The position numbers and the translations under genes were made by a program. This document shows, one piece after another, positions 17,963 through 29,424 of a stretch of 64,000 bases of DNA; the stretch's first letter is position 1; every line of letters starts with the position of its first letter. The stretch comes from Rhizobium sp. BG4. GTDB lineage: Bacteria > Pseudomonadota > Alphaproteobacteria > Rhizobiales > Rhizobiaceae. The DNA is taken from NCBI RefSeq assembly GCF_016864575.1, contig NZ_CP044125.1:3764001-3828000 (forward strand), read 5' to 3'. The notes below the pieces were generated by a model, which saw nothing but the letters and a program-made list of their open reading frames with translations, made no database searches and was not told where the DNA came from.

Positions 17963-19108
17963 CTATTTGTCGCGATTGACGCTCATTTCGCCGAAGATAC
18001 GGGCCACTTCCTTCTGCAGTTCGGCATCGGCGCCCGTGACCGGCGCCATCTCCGGGTCGCGGCGCGGCAGGTTGGCCGGCTGCGGCGGGATAACGGGACG
18101 GACCGGCATACTCTGCGCCGGCAGGATCGTCGGCACCGGCTGAACGACGCGTTCGGCGGTGAAGTTGGTGTTCATTTCCTCTTCGAGGATCCGCTGGAAA
18201 TCACCCTTCGGCTGCTGCGGCGGCGCGCCGGCATCGGCGGTCACGACGGGCGTCCCCTCGGAAACGGTCGGCAGGCTCTGGGCGGCCGGTGTCGAAACCT
18301 GCGGCTCGATGCGGACCTGCTGCGGCAGCACACGGGCGCGGGCGGCGTCGAGAATATCGGCGGCATTGCTCGCGGTTTCCGGGGCGTGCGTGATCTCGGC
18401 GCGTTCGGCCGGGCGGATCGAAATCGGCGGCTGGACGCGGGTTTCAGGGGCCGGAATGACCGGCGGCACGATAATTGCCGGGGCCGGGGCGGGCTCGGCT
18501 GCGGGAGCAGGCGCTGCTACAGGAGCGACGGCAACCGGTGCGATCGGCTGCGGGCGGCGCGGCTCGATCACCGGTGCGGGTGCCGGAACGTAAGGCTCGG
18601 GTTCAGCCTCTTCCTCTTCGAAGATTGCTACCGGCTCGGGCTTCTGTTCCGCTTTCGGCTCGATTTTCGGTTCCGGACGCGGCTCAGGCCTGGGGTCGGG
18701 AACGGCGCGCAGCTGCGGGCGCTCGGCAACCGGCTGCGGCCGGAACTCGGCAATGGGAGCGGCCGGTGCTGCCGGGGCAGCAGGGCGCGGCGCGGCAACA
18801 GGCTTCGGCTCTTCGGCGCTTTCCGGCAGGATCCGGCTTTCGATGACGACGTCGCTCGGGCCGCCGATCATGATCAGGTGCTCGACATTGTCGCGGCGCA
18901 CCAGCACCAGGCGACGGCGGGCATCGACGGCGGCGGCGTCCAGCACCTGCAGACGCGGCTGGCGGTTCTTGCCGCCGCGCACGAAAGGCGACGGTGCGCG
19001 GGTGCGCATCAGCCAGAGGACGCCGACCAGCACGAGGAGAGCAAGGCCAACGCCGCCGGCAGCATAGAGGAAACGGCTGCCATAGTCGGTCATTACGCTG
19101 TCTAACAT
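17963..19108 (-). CDS. FliO-domain membrane protein with a long proline-rich tail
   Basis: A 381-residue protein: one N-terminal membrane helix (about residues 14-34), a short FliO-like domain (RLQVLDAAAVDARRRLVLVRRDNVEHLIMIGG, about 52-88), then more than 200 residues of Pro/Ala/Glu-rich, probably disordered sequence, and a conserved C-terminal helix ending in EVARIFGEMS. FliO helps assemble the flagellar export gate, but no flagellar genes are here. Its neighbours are dksA and, divergently, cckA, so a cell-envelope or cell-cycle role is possible but unproven. An AGGAG site lies upstream of the ATG. Confidence 0.75.
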   Translation of the reverse strand: MLDSVMTDYGSRFLYAAGGVGLALLVLVGVLWLMRTRAPSPFVRGGKNRQPRLQVLDAAAVDARRRLVLVRRDNVEHLIMIGGPSDVVIESRILPESAEEPKPVAAPRPAAPAAPAAPIAEFRPQPVAERPQLRAVPDPRPEPRPEPKIEPKAEQKPEPVAIFEEEEAEPEPYVPAPAPVIEPRRPQPIAPVAVAPVAAPAPAAEPAPAPAIIVPPVIPAPETRVQPPISIRPAERAEITHAPETASNAADILDAARARVLPQQVRIEPQVSTPAAQSLPTVSEGTPVVTADAGAPPQQPKGDFQRILEEEMNTNFTAERVVQPVPTILPAQSMPVRPVIPPQPANLPRRDPEMAPVTGADAELQKEVARIFGEMSVNRDK

Positions 19109-19385
19109 GATCTCTTACTCCTCTTTACGCAGGCCGCATCATGAAGGCTTTTCAGCTCCTTAGGCAATAGGGCGCGTGCTTGTCCAGTCACGCCCCTGCG
19201 AGAAGATTGCAACAAAGGCCCGATGGCATGCGAAACTGGCGCTGTTCCTTGTGAATTCAAGCGCTCTTGCGGCGCGGCACTGTTTTTGCAAGGCCTGCAA
19301 ATTGCTAAGAAGGAACGAACGCCTGATTCCTGCTTTGTCTTCCGGATACAAAGCGAAATGCCGGATCGGCGCATGCGAGGACTAG

Positions 19386-21995
19386 ATGACGACACCGCGT
19401 CAGGCCGACGACTACAATGCCCCGATCGTGGATCGCGGAGGACGTTCAGGTACGGCCATTCGCATCATCCTGCTGGCGCTGGTGCTGATTGCCGCCGCGG
19501 CCGCCTTTGTGGTGTTCAAGAATTCGCTCGATAACGAGATGGTGCTCGGTGTTCTCGGCGTTCTCGCCATGGTCGGCATCTTCTTCCTGGTCTCCTCGGT
19601 CATCGGCTTCATCGAAGTCATGCCGCAGCGCCAGTCCGACAGTCTCGCCCGCTCGTTCCTCAACAGCCACCCCGACGGTTCGCTGATCACCGACGACAAG
19701 GGCCGGATCATCTATGCCAATGGCGCCTATGGAAAGCTGACGGGCGCCCGCAAGGCGACCGGGGTGCAGACGCTGGAGGCGCTGCTGTCGCGCCATCGCG
19801 AATCCAACGAGGCGCTGTACCGTCTTTCCAACGGTTTGCGCGAAGGACGCGAGGGCCAGGAAGAGTTCCGCCTGCTGCGCGCACTCGGACCGTCGCCGAA
19901 TGGCTCCGGCGCCCATTGGTACCGGCTGAAGGCCCGCACGCTGAAGACCGAGGAAAGCGGCAGCAAGCCGCTGCATATCTGGCAGATCAGCGACATTACC
20001 TCCGAGCGCGACGACCAGGAGCGCTTCTTCAAGGAATTGCAGAACGCCATCGATTATCTCGATCATGCGCCTGCCGGCTTCTTCTCGGCGGGCCGCAAGG
20101 GCGAGATCTTCTATCTCAATGCGACGCTTGCCGAGTGGCTGGGCCTCGACCTCACCAAGTTCATTCCGGGTTCGATGACGATCGGCGATCTGGTGGCGGG
20201 CGAGGGCCTGGCGCTGATCCAGTCGGTGCAGGCCGAGCCGGGCCTGAAGAAGACCGATACGCTCGATCTCGACCTTAAGAAATCCAACGGCCAGAGCCTG
20301 CCGGTGCAGATCGTTCATAGCGTCACGTCTATGCGCGATGGCGCGCCGGGCGAGAGCCGGACGATCGTGCTGCGCCGCCAAGCGGGAACGGAAAGCGAGC
20401 AATCGGCATCTGCCGCGGCGATGCGCTTCACCCGCTTCTTCAACAATACGCCGATGGCGATCGCCTCGGTCGATGGCACCGGCCGCATTCTGCGCACCAA
20501 TGCGCCGTTCCTGAAGCTGTTCTCCGGCATCGTCTCGCGCGACGACGTCGATAACGGCGCGCTGCTTGAGACCATCGTCCAGGAAAGCGATCGCGAACGC
20601 CTGCAGTCCGCGCTCGCTGCGGCGAAGGACCGGCAGGGCGATATCCCGCCGATCGATTCCCGCACACCCAACGACGAGGCGCGCCATTTCCGCTTCTACG
20701 TCAACGCCGTCATCGACCAAAGCGACGAGGCGCCGGAAGAGGCGGCGATCGTCTATGCCGTCGAGGTGACCGAGCAGAAGGCGCTCGAGGCGCAGATGGC
20801 GCAGACGCAGAAGATGAATGCTGTCGGCACGCTGGCCGGCGGTATCGCCCACGACTTCAACAACGTGCTGACGGCGATCCTGCTCTCGTCCGACCATCTG
20901 TTGCTGCAGGCGCGCTCTTCGGATGCGAGCTTTGCGGATTTGATGGAAATCAAGCGCAACGCCAACCGCGCTGCCGTGCTGGTGCGCCAGTTGCTCGCTT
21001 TCTCACGCAAGCAGACGATGCGCCCGAGCGTCTTGAACCTCACCGATGTCGTCGGCGACCTGCGCATGCTGGTCGACCGGCTGCTGTCTGGTACGCATGT
21101 GAAGCTCGACGTCGAATATGGCCGCGATCTCTGGCCGGTGAAAACCGACCTGTCGCAATTCGAGCAGGTGCTGATCAATCTCTGCGTCAATGCCCGCGAT
21201 GCCATGCCCGAGGGTGGCAAGCTGACGGTGCGTACGCGCAATGTGACGGCCCAGGAAGTCGCGGCCTTCAATTATTCCTATATGCCGGCCGAGGACATGG
21301 TACTGGTCGAGGTTGCCGATACCGGCACCGGGATCGCGCCCGAGATCATGGACAAGATCTTCGAGCCGTTCTTCACCACCAAGGAAGTCGGCAAGGGCAC
21401 CGGTCTTGGCCTTGCCATGGTCTATGGCATCGTCAAGCAGTCGGGCGGCTATATCCAGCCGGAATCCGAAGTCGGCAAGGGAACGACGTTCCGGGTATTC
21501 CTGCCGCGCCATATCGTCGAGCCGGCGATTGCAGCGGAAGCCGAAGCTGTCGAGGCGGGCGAAACCAGCAATGTCGTGCCGATGCCGGTTGCGGCTCAGC
21601 CGGAGCAGCCGGAGGATCTGACCGGCAGTGCCGTGATCCTGCTCGTCGAGGACGAAGAAGCGGTGCGGCGCGGCGGCAAGCGAATGCTGGAGACGCGCGG
21701 CTATACCGTGCACGAGGCCGGATCCGGCATCGAAGCGCTCGATATCCTGGACGAGCTGGAAGGCAAGGTCGATATCGTCGTCTCCGACGTGGTCATGCCG
21801 GAAATGGATGGACCGAGCCTGCTGCGCGAGCTGCGCAAGAAATATCCGGATATGAAGTTCATCTTCGTGTCGGGCTATGCCGAGGATGCCTTCGCCCGCA
21901 ACTTGCCGGAGGGCTCGAAGTTCGGCTTCCTGCCGAAACCGTTCTCGCTGAAGCAGCTGGCCGTCGTCGTCAAGGAAACGCTCGACCAGAACTGA
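19386..21995 (+). CDS. cckA: Hybrid sensor histidine kinase CckA
   Basis: An 869-residue essential cell-cycle kinase of Alphaproteobacteria that, through ChpT, phosphorylates CtrA and CpdR. Domains in order: two membrane helices (about residues 25-45 and 53-75), PAS domains (about 85-205, 215-330 and 345-465), a HisKA domain with the phosphoacceptor His489 in GGIAHDFNNVL, an HATPase domain (N box VNARDAM, G boxes DTGTGI and GKGTGLGL), and a C-terminal receiver with Asp801 in VSDVVMPEMDG. Length is slightly above that of Caulobacter CckA. It is monocistronic and followed by a strong terminator. Confidence 0.95.
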   Translation: MTTPRQADDYNAPIVDRGGRSGTAIRIILLALVLIAAAAAFVVFKNSLDNEMVLGVLGVLAMVGIFFLVSSVIGFIEVMPQRQSDSLARSFLNSHPDGSLITDDKGRIIYANGAYGKLTGARKATGVQTLEALLSRHRESNEALYRLSNGLREGREGQEEFRLLRALGPSPNGSGAHWYRLKARTLKTEESGSKPLHIWQISDITSERDDQERFFKELQNAIDYLDHAPAGFFSAGRKGEIFYLNATLAEWLGLDLTKFIPGSMTIGDLVAGEGLALIQSVQAEPGLKKTDTLDLDLKKSNGQSLPVQIVHSVTSMRDGAPGESRTIVLRRQAGTESEQSASAAAMRFTRFFNNTPMAIASVDGTGRILRTNAPFLKLFSGIVSRDDVDNGALLETIVQESDRERLQSALAAAKDRQGDIPPIDSRTPNDEARHFRFYVNAVIDQSDEAPEEAAIVYAVEVTEQKALEAQMAQTQKMNAVGTLAGGIAHDFNNVLTAILLSSDHLLLQARSSDASFADLMEIKRNANRAAVLVRQLLAFSRKQTMRPSVLNLTDVVGDLRMLVDRLLSGTHVKLDVEYGRDLWPVKTDLSQFEQVLINLCVNARDAMPEGGKLTVRTRNVTAQEVAAFNYSYMPAEDMVLVEVADTGTGIAPEIMDKIFEPFFTTKEVGKGTGLGLAMVYGIVKQSGGYIQPESEVGKGTTFRVFLPRHIVEPAIAAEAEAVEAGETSNVVPMPVAAQPEQPEDLTGSAVILLVEDEEAVRRGGKRMLETRGYTVHEAGSGIEALDILDELEGKVDIVVSDVVMPEMDGPSLLRELRKKYPDMKFIFVSGYAEDAFARNLPEGSKFGFLPKPFSLKQLAVVVKETLDQN

Positions 21996-21996
21996 A

Positions 21997-22031
21997 CGGG
22001 AGGCGCTGCCGCCTCCCGCAAGACTTTTTTC
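21997..22031 (+). terminator. cckA terminator
   Basis: CGGGAGGCG (21997-22005) pairs with CGCCTCCCG (22010-22018), followed by a TTTTTT run at 22024-22030; it also lies at the end of the convergent psuG gene. Confidence 0.85.
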
Positions 22032-22034
22032 TGA

Positions 22035-22961
22035 TCAGGCTTCCAGCGCCACGGCGATCTCTGCCGCGAGACGCGCATTGTTTTCCACCAGCGCGATATT
22101 GGTCTTCAGGCTCTGGCCATCGGTCAGGTCGAAGATCGTGCTGAGCAGGTAGGGCGTGACGGCCTTGCCGGTGATCTCGTCACGCTCGGCGCTGTCGAGG
22201 GCGCGCTCGATATAGATTTCCATCTCCTCGCGCGGGATTTCGTCGGCTTCCGGAACCGGATTGGCGATCAGCATGCCGCCGTCGATGCCGAGCTGCTCGC
22301 GGGTCGCCTGGAAATTGGCGATTGCGGCCGGGCTGTTCAGCGTCAGCGGGCTCTTCAGGCCCGATGCACGCGACCAGAAAGCCGGGAATTCTTCGCTCTC
22401 GTAGGTGACAACAGGGACGCCCGAGGTTTCCAGCACTTCCAACGTCTTCGGAATATCGAGGATCGCCTTGGCGCCGGCGCAGACGACGATGACGCCGGTG
22501 CGCGCGAGTTCCTGCAGGTCGGCCGAGATATCGAAGCTTTCCTCAGCGCCGCGATGCACGCCGCCGATGCCGCCGGTTGCGAAGACCTTGATGCCGGCAC
22601 GCGCCGCGGCAATCATCGTTGCGGCAACGGTCGTCGCACCGGTGCGGCGCTCGGCGATCGAGAAGGCGAGGTCGGCACGCGACACCTTCATCACGTCCTT
22701 TTCCTTGGCGAGCCTTTCGAGCTCCTCCGGCTCCAGGCCGATATGCAGCACACCGTGCATGACCGCGATCGTGGCAGGGATAGCGCCCTGTTCGCGGATG
22801 ATCGCCTCGACGCTGCGGGCCATCTCGATATTGCCGGGGTAGGGCATGCCATGGGTGATGATGGTCGATTCCAGCGCTACCAGCGGGGCGCCGCGCTGCC
22901 TGGCGGCGGCAACTTCCTTCGAATAGGCAATCGGCAGCTGAGGGGAGATCGGTTTCGTCAT
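22035..22961 (-). CDS. psuG: Pseudouridine-5'-phosphate glycosidase
   Basis: A 308-residue enzyme splitting the C-C glycosidic bond of pseudouridine 5'-phosphate to uracil and ribose 5-phosphate. Family signatures are intact: VALESTIITHGMPYPGN at the N-terminus, the catalytic-lysine region KVSRADLAF, and ATGGIGGVHRGAEESFDISADL. It lies 30 bases downstream of psuK on the same strand, so the two form a salvage operon: kinase first, glycosidase second. Cytoplasmic, manganese-dependent in the known homologues. Confidence 0.96.
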   Translation of the reverse strand: MTKPISPQLPIAYSKEVAAARQRGAPLVALESTIITHGMPYPGNIEMARSVEAIIREQGAIPATIAVMHGVLHIGLEPEELERLAKEKDVMKVSRADLAFSIAERRTGATTVAATMIAAARAGIKVFATGGIGGVHRGAEESFDISADLQELARTGVIVVCAGAKAILDIPKTLEVLETSGVPVVTYESEEFPAFWSRASGLKSPLTLNSPAAIANFQATREQLGIDGGMLIANPVPEADEIPREEMEIYIERALDSAERDEITGKAVTPYLLSTIFDLTDGQSLKTNIALVENNARLAAEIAVALEA

Positions 22962-22991
22962 TGTCTTTTCCAGTTCATCGATAAGCGCGCT

Positions 22992-23936
22992 TCAATGCAG
23001 AATTCTGGCGGCTGGAACAAGTGCCAGCGTGTCGCGGAGCAGTTCCGGCGTCAGATTTTCACTGACAGCAAGCGGTGACTGCACGGTGACAGCGGCGGCG
23101 GCGGCACCATGGCGCACGGCCTCTTCCAGCGGCAATCCCTGCATGATGGCGGAAAGCACGCCGGCTGCAAGGGAGTCTCCCGCACCGGTGACATCGGCCA
23201 CCATTTTGATCGACGGCGGCTGCAGGGCAATCGCGCCGCCGCTTGCAAAGGCGATCAGCTCGCGCTGACCGCGGGTGACGATGCCGCCCTTCAGGCCGAT
23301 GTCACCGAGCAGGGATGCCCATTCGGCGGCATTCTCCGGCCGCTGTCCGGCAAGCGCCGCAGCTTCCGCCTCGTTGAGGAACAGATAATCGATACCTCCG
23401 GCCGATGGCTTCAGCTTGACGACCTTGGCCGGTGAGATGGCGATCGCGGCAACTGGCTTGCCGAGGCTGTTGGCGCGGGCGACGATCGCGGTGATCGTGT
23501 CCTCCGGCAGGTTGGCATCGAAGAGGATCATATCCGTCGCCGCAAATGCATCGCGCACCCAGCGGATCGCCAGGCGGCGGGGAACGAAGAGGCGGTAGAG
23601 ATCCATGTCGGCGAGTGCAATGACGAGATTGCCGTCGCGCTCGAGGATCGCGGTATAGCTCGGCGTCTTGCGGTCGAGGAACACGAAGGGGCGGTCGTTG
23701 ATCCCGGCGGCATAGGCCGCCTCGGTGACCATCTCGCCGGTGGGGTCACCGCCGCGCGGCGAGATCATCGTGACGTCGAAGCCGAGGCGGGCGAGGTTGC
23801 GAGCGGCATTGAAGCCGCCGCCGCCGGCTTCCTCGAACCAGCTGCCGGGATTGCTGGAACCCGGCGCGGTGTCGCCGGAAATGCGGCCGCGGCGATCGAC
23901 ATGGGCGCCGCCGAGAACGAGAATCTTGCGCTTCAC
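22992..23936 (-). CDS. psuK: PfkB-family carbohydrate kinase, probable pseudouridine kinase
   Basis: A 314-residue ribokinase-fold sugar kinase. N-terminal ILVLGGAHVDRRGRI and GGGGFNAARNLARLG bind the sugar, and the PfkB signature DVTGAGDSLAAGVLSA holds the catalytic aspartate near residue 250. The assignment to pseudouridine rests on its position 30 bases upstream of psuG, as in many bacteria; alone it would be called a generic PfkB kinase. It appears to start with GTG at 23936. The two genes supply uracil and ribose phosphate from tRNA and rRNA turnover. Confidence 0.88.
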   Translation of the reverse strand: MKRKILVLGGAHVDRRGRISGDTAPGSSNPGSWFEEAGGGGFNAARNLARLGFDVTMISPRGGDPTGEMVTEAAYAAGINDRPFVFLDRKTPSYTAILERDGNLVIALADMDLYRLFVPRRLAIRWVRDAFAATDMILFDANLPEDTITAIVARANSLGKPVAAIAISPAKVVKLKPSAGGIDYLFLNEAEAAALAGQRPENAAEWASLLGDIGLKGGIVTRGQRELIAFASGGAIALQPPSIKMVADVTGAGDSLAAGVLSAIMQGLPLEEAVRHGAAAAAVTVQSPLAVSENLTPELLRDTLALVPAARILH

Positions 23937-24092
23937 CGTACCGCTCCAGCCGCTCTTGTTTTAGCGAATCGTGCCTGCGGGAAATTCTCCGGCTGCCGAT
24001 GCCTGGGCGCTCTAAGCCCTTGCTTCACATCGATAAAACAAAAGTAGAACACGTACTGATTTACCTTTTTCTTTCAACTGCTTGAACGCCTC

Positions 24093-24118
24093 TTGCGAAA
24101 TGAGAACAAATCACGTAC
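24093..24118 (+). promoter_or_regulatory. recA DNA-damage (LexA) operator
   Basis: TTG (24093-24095), eleven bases, CAA (24107-24109) matches the TTG-N11-CAA motif reported as needed for damage induction of recA in Rhizobium and relatives. Overlapping it, GAAC-N7-GTAC (24104-24118) is one base from the GAAC-N7-GAAC alphaproteobacterial LexA box. The site is about 70 bases before the recA start. Confidence 0.7.
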
Positions 24119-24177
24119 AAAATCGGCATCGGCGGCGACATTGCTAGAGCGGCTTCAATAACCTAAAGGTGGATCGA

Positions 24178-25266
24178 ATGTCACAGAATACATTGCGGCT
24201 TGTAGAGGACAAATCGGTGGACAAAAGCAAGGCACTTGAAGCGGCACTCTCTCAGATCGAGCGGTCGTTCGGCAAGGGCTCGATCATGAAACTCGGCGCG
24301 AAGGACAGCGTCATCGAGGTCGAAACCGTATCGACGGGTTCTCTCAGCCTCGATATCGCGCTCGGCATCGGCGGTCTCCCGAAGGGTCGTATCATCGAAA
24401 TTTATGGACCGGAAAGCTCCGGTAAGACGACGCTGGCGCTGCAGACGATCGCGGAAGCCCAGAAGAAGGGCGGCATCTGCGCCTTCGTCGACGCCGAACA
24501 CGCGCTGGATCCGGTCTATGCACGCAAGCTCGGCGTCGATCTGCAGAACCTCTTGATCTCGCAGCCCGATACCGGTGAGCAGGCGCTCGAAATCACCGAC
24601 ACGCTGGTTCGCTCCGGCGCCGTCGACGTTCTCGTCGTCGACTCGGTCGCAGCGCTGACGCCGCGTGCCGAAATCGAAGGCGAAATGGGCGACAGCCTGC
24701 CGGGTCTCCAGGCCCGCCTGATGAGTCAGGCGCTGCGCAAGCTGACGGCCTCGATCTCGAAGTCGAACTGCATGGTGATCTTCATCAACCAGATCCGCAT
24801 GAAGATCGGCGTCATGTTCGGTTCGCCTGAGACGACGACGGGCGGTAACGCGCTGAAGTTCTACGCCTCGGTTCGCCTCGACATCCGCCGTATCGGCGCG
24901 GTCAAGGAGCGCGAAGAGGTGATCGGCAACCAGACCCGCGTCAAGGTCGTCAAGAACAAGATGGCGCCTCCCTTCAAGCAGGTCGAATTCGACATCATGT
25001 ATGGCGAAGGCGTTTCCAAGACCGGCGAGCTCGTCGATCTCGGCGTCAAGGCCGGCATCGTCGAGAAGTCGGGCGCCTGGTTCTCCTATAACAGCCAACG
25101 CCTCGGCCAGGGGCGTGAAAACGCCAAAATCTTCCTGCGCGACAATCCGGATGTTGCCCGCGAGATCGAAACGTCGCTGCGCCAGAATGCCGGCCTGATC
25201 GCCGACCGCATTCTGCAGAACGGCGGACCCGATGCCAACGACAGTGACGGTGACGGCGAGCCCTGA
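24178..25266 (+). CDS. recA: DNA recombinase RecA
   Basis: A 362-residue strand-exchange ATPase and LexA co-protease. Walker A is GPESSGKTT, the MAW-like and L1/L2 DNA-binding loops (GEMGDSLPGLQARLMSQ and MFGSPETTTGGNALKFYASVR) are complete, and the acidic tail DANDSDGDGEP is typical. The ATG at 24178 is preceded by AGGTGG at 7 bases; an upstream in-frame GTG is less likely. Regulation by LexA is indicated by the operator about 70 bases upstream. It is followed by a long terminator and then alaS. Confidence 0.99.
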   Translation: MSQNTLRLVEDKSVDKSKALEAALSQIERSFGKGSIMKLGAKDSVIEVETVSTGSLSLDIALGIGGLPKGRIIEIYGPESSGKTTLALQTIAEAQKKGGICAFVDAEHALDPVYARKLGVDLQNLLISQPDTGEQALEITDTLVRSGAVDVLVVDSVAALTPRAEIEGEMGDSLPGLQARLMSQALRKLTASISKSNCMVIFINQIRMKIGVMFGSPETTTGGNALKFYASVRLDIRRIGAVKEREEVIGNQTRVKVVKNKMAPPFKQVEFDIMYGEGVSKTGELVDLGVKAGIVEKSGAWFSYNSQRLGQGRENAKIFLRDNPDVAREIETSLRQNAGLIADRILQNGGPDANDSDGDGEP

Positions 25267-25292
25267 TCCTTTCCTGACAATTTGAGTGCCAG

Positions 25293-25323
25293 CCGGCCGC
25301 ATTCGAGACCCGAATGCGGCCGG
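25293..25323 (+). terminator. recA terminator
   Basis: A 13-bp perfect stem, CCGGCCGCATTCG (25293-25305) with its complement (25311-25323), loop AGACC, followed by a TTTCGTTT tract. Confidence 0.85.
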
Positions 25324-25452
25324 TTTCGTTTGTGGATGCCTGTGTGCTCTAAGCTGTCTGACGTTTGCCTGCTGGACAGTGGTTAATGCGGGCGATAAAA
25401 GCCACTGGATTTAAAGTTTTGACCTGCCTTGGGCAGCATTGAAGGGCATAGC

Positions 25453-28116
<2,664 letters not shown>

Positions 28117-28148
28117 TCGATAAAGGCCCGGAGGGCAGGAGGTTCTTG

Positions 28149-28649
28149 ATGAAGGTCCACCGCTCTCCGGCCAAGATGATCGGTCTCGCCTTTCTCTCGC
28201 TGCTCATGACAGCGCTCGCGCTTTTTGTCGGGTTCACCGGCTATCAAAAGGAAGGCGCGGGCGGTTTTCCTGTTTTCATCGGTATTATCGGTGGGCTTTT
28301 CTTCCTGCTCGCCTTCATCGCCATCGCATGGAAGGCCTTCGACCGGCGGCCCGTTCTGGATTTTTCCGACGAGGGCCTGCTGGCAACGGAAGTTGCACCG
28401 GAACGCATTGCCTGGCGCGATCTACTGGCGGTGCGCGTCTTCCAGCTTCACAAGCAGCGTTTCATCGAACTTCAGGTGACGCCGCAGGCGTCCGCCGCTT
28501 TGACGCTTTCGCGCATGGTGCGGCTGAACAATCGCGCGCTTGGAAAATCCAACGACTATCTGACGCTCTCGACAAGCGGCCTTGACCGTTCCGTCGAGGA
28601 GATCTTTTCGCTGATCCAGCAGCGGGCGGAGGCGGCGCGCCAGAGCTGA
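28149..28649 (+). CDS. Small two-helix membrane protein, STM3941-like
   Basis: A 166-residue protein with two membrane helices (about residues 11-33 and 42-64) and a cytoplasmic PH-like domain containing FSDEGLLATEVAPERIAWRDLLAVRVFQL. This layout matches the conserved STM3941-type proteins of unknown function. A GCAGGAGG ribosome site precedes the ATG at 28149. It starts 32 bases after alaS and may be co-transcribed with it; there is no terminator between them. Confidence 0.7.
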   Translation: MKVHRSPAKMIGLAFLSLLMTALALFVGFTGYQKEGAGGFPVFIGIIGGLFFLLAFIAIAWKAFDRRPVLDFSDEGLLATEVAPERIAWRDLLAVRVFQLHKQRFIELQVTPQASAALTLSRMVRLNNRALGKSNDYLTLSTSGLDRSVEEIFSLIQQRAEAARQS

Positions 28650-28665
28650 GCGCGCCGCAATCGGC

Positions 28666-29298
28666 TCAGTTCCTCGACTGCAGAGCAAGCCGGCAGGCGA
28701 GCCCGGTGAAGACCGCCGCCAGCGCATATTGCGGCAGCCGTGGAAGCCGGCGCATCGCCCTGAGGCGATTGCGTATCTGGCTGCCAAGCAGGATCACCGC
28801 ACCATTCACCGCGAAACCAATGATGTTGAGGATGCTTGCCAGTACGAGCATCTGGCTTGCCATCGAACCGGCATTCGGCTGGATGAACTGCGGAAAGAGG
28901 GCGAGTACGAAGAGCGCCATCTTCGGATTGAGCAGGTTTGTCGCCAGGCCCGTCATGAAGATGCGGATGCCTGATATCCTTTGGATCGTTGACGTGGGCT
29001 CGAAGGCGGTCGCCTGCGAGCGGATCGTCTTGTAGGCGAGGTAGAGAAGGTAGGCGCAGCCGGCCCAGCGGACGGCCTCATAGGCGGCGGGGACGGTGAC
29101 GAAGAGCTGCGACAGGCCGAAGGCGGCGGCGAGTGCGTGGCAATAGGTGCCGGCGGCAATTCCGCCGTAGGTGAGAAAGCCTGCGGCGCGGCCCTGGCTG
29201 ATGCTGCGCGAGGCGATCAGCAGCATGTCGGGTCCGGGCGTCGCCGTCAGCACCAGGGCTGCGGCGGCAAAGAGCATGAGTGTTGAAAAATCCGGCAT
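28666..29298 (-). CDS. LysE/RhtB-family amino-acid exporter
   Basis: A 210-residue inner-membrane exporter with about six hydrophobic helices. The LysE family signature TPGPDMLLIASRSISQGRAAGFLTYGGIAAG sits at residues 20-50, as expected. Family members export lysine, threonine, homoserine or other amino acids by proton exchange; the substrate is not readable here. The neighbouring divergent AraC-type gene could regulate it, since the two starts are about 125 bases apart. Confidence 0.92.
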   Translation of the reverse strand: MPDFSTLMLFAAAALVLTATPGPDMLLIASRSISQGRAAGFLTYGGIAAGTYCHALAAAFGLSQLFVTVPAAYEAVRWAGCAYLLYLAYKTIRSQATAFEPTSTIQRISGIRIFMTGLATNLLNPKMALFVLALFPQFIQPNAGSMASQMLVLASILNIIGFAVNGAVILLGSQIRNRLRAMRRLPRLPQYALAAVFTGLACRLALQSRN

Positions 29299-29424
29299 TA
29301 TGAAATCCTCTTGGGTTCGAGCCGGAATTCCGGTCTATCAAGATTCGCGGGCCGCGCAAGTCCGCAGGATTTGTCAAATCGGGCTGTGCTTTCCTGCAGC
29401 CGATCGATTTGCATGAGGTTTGAC

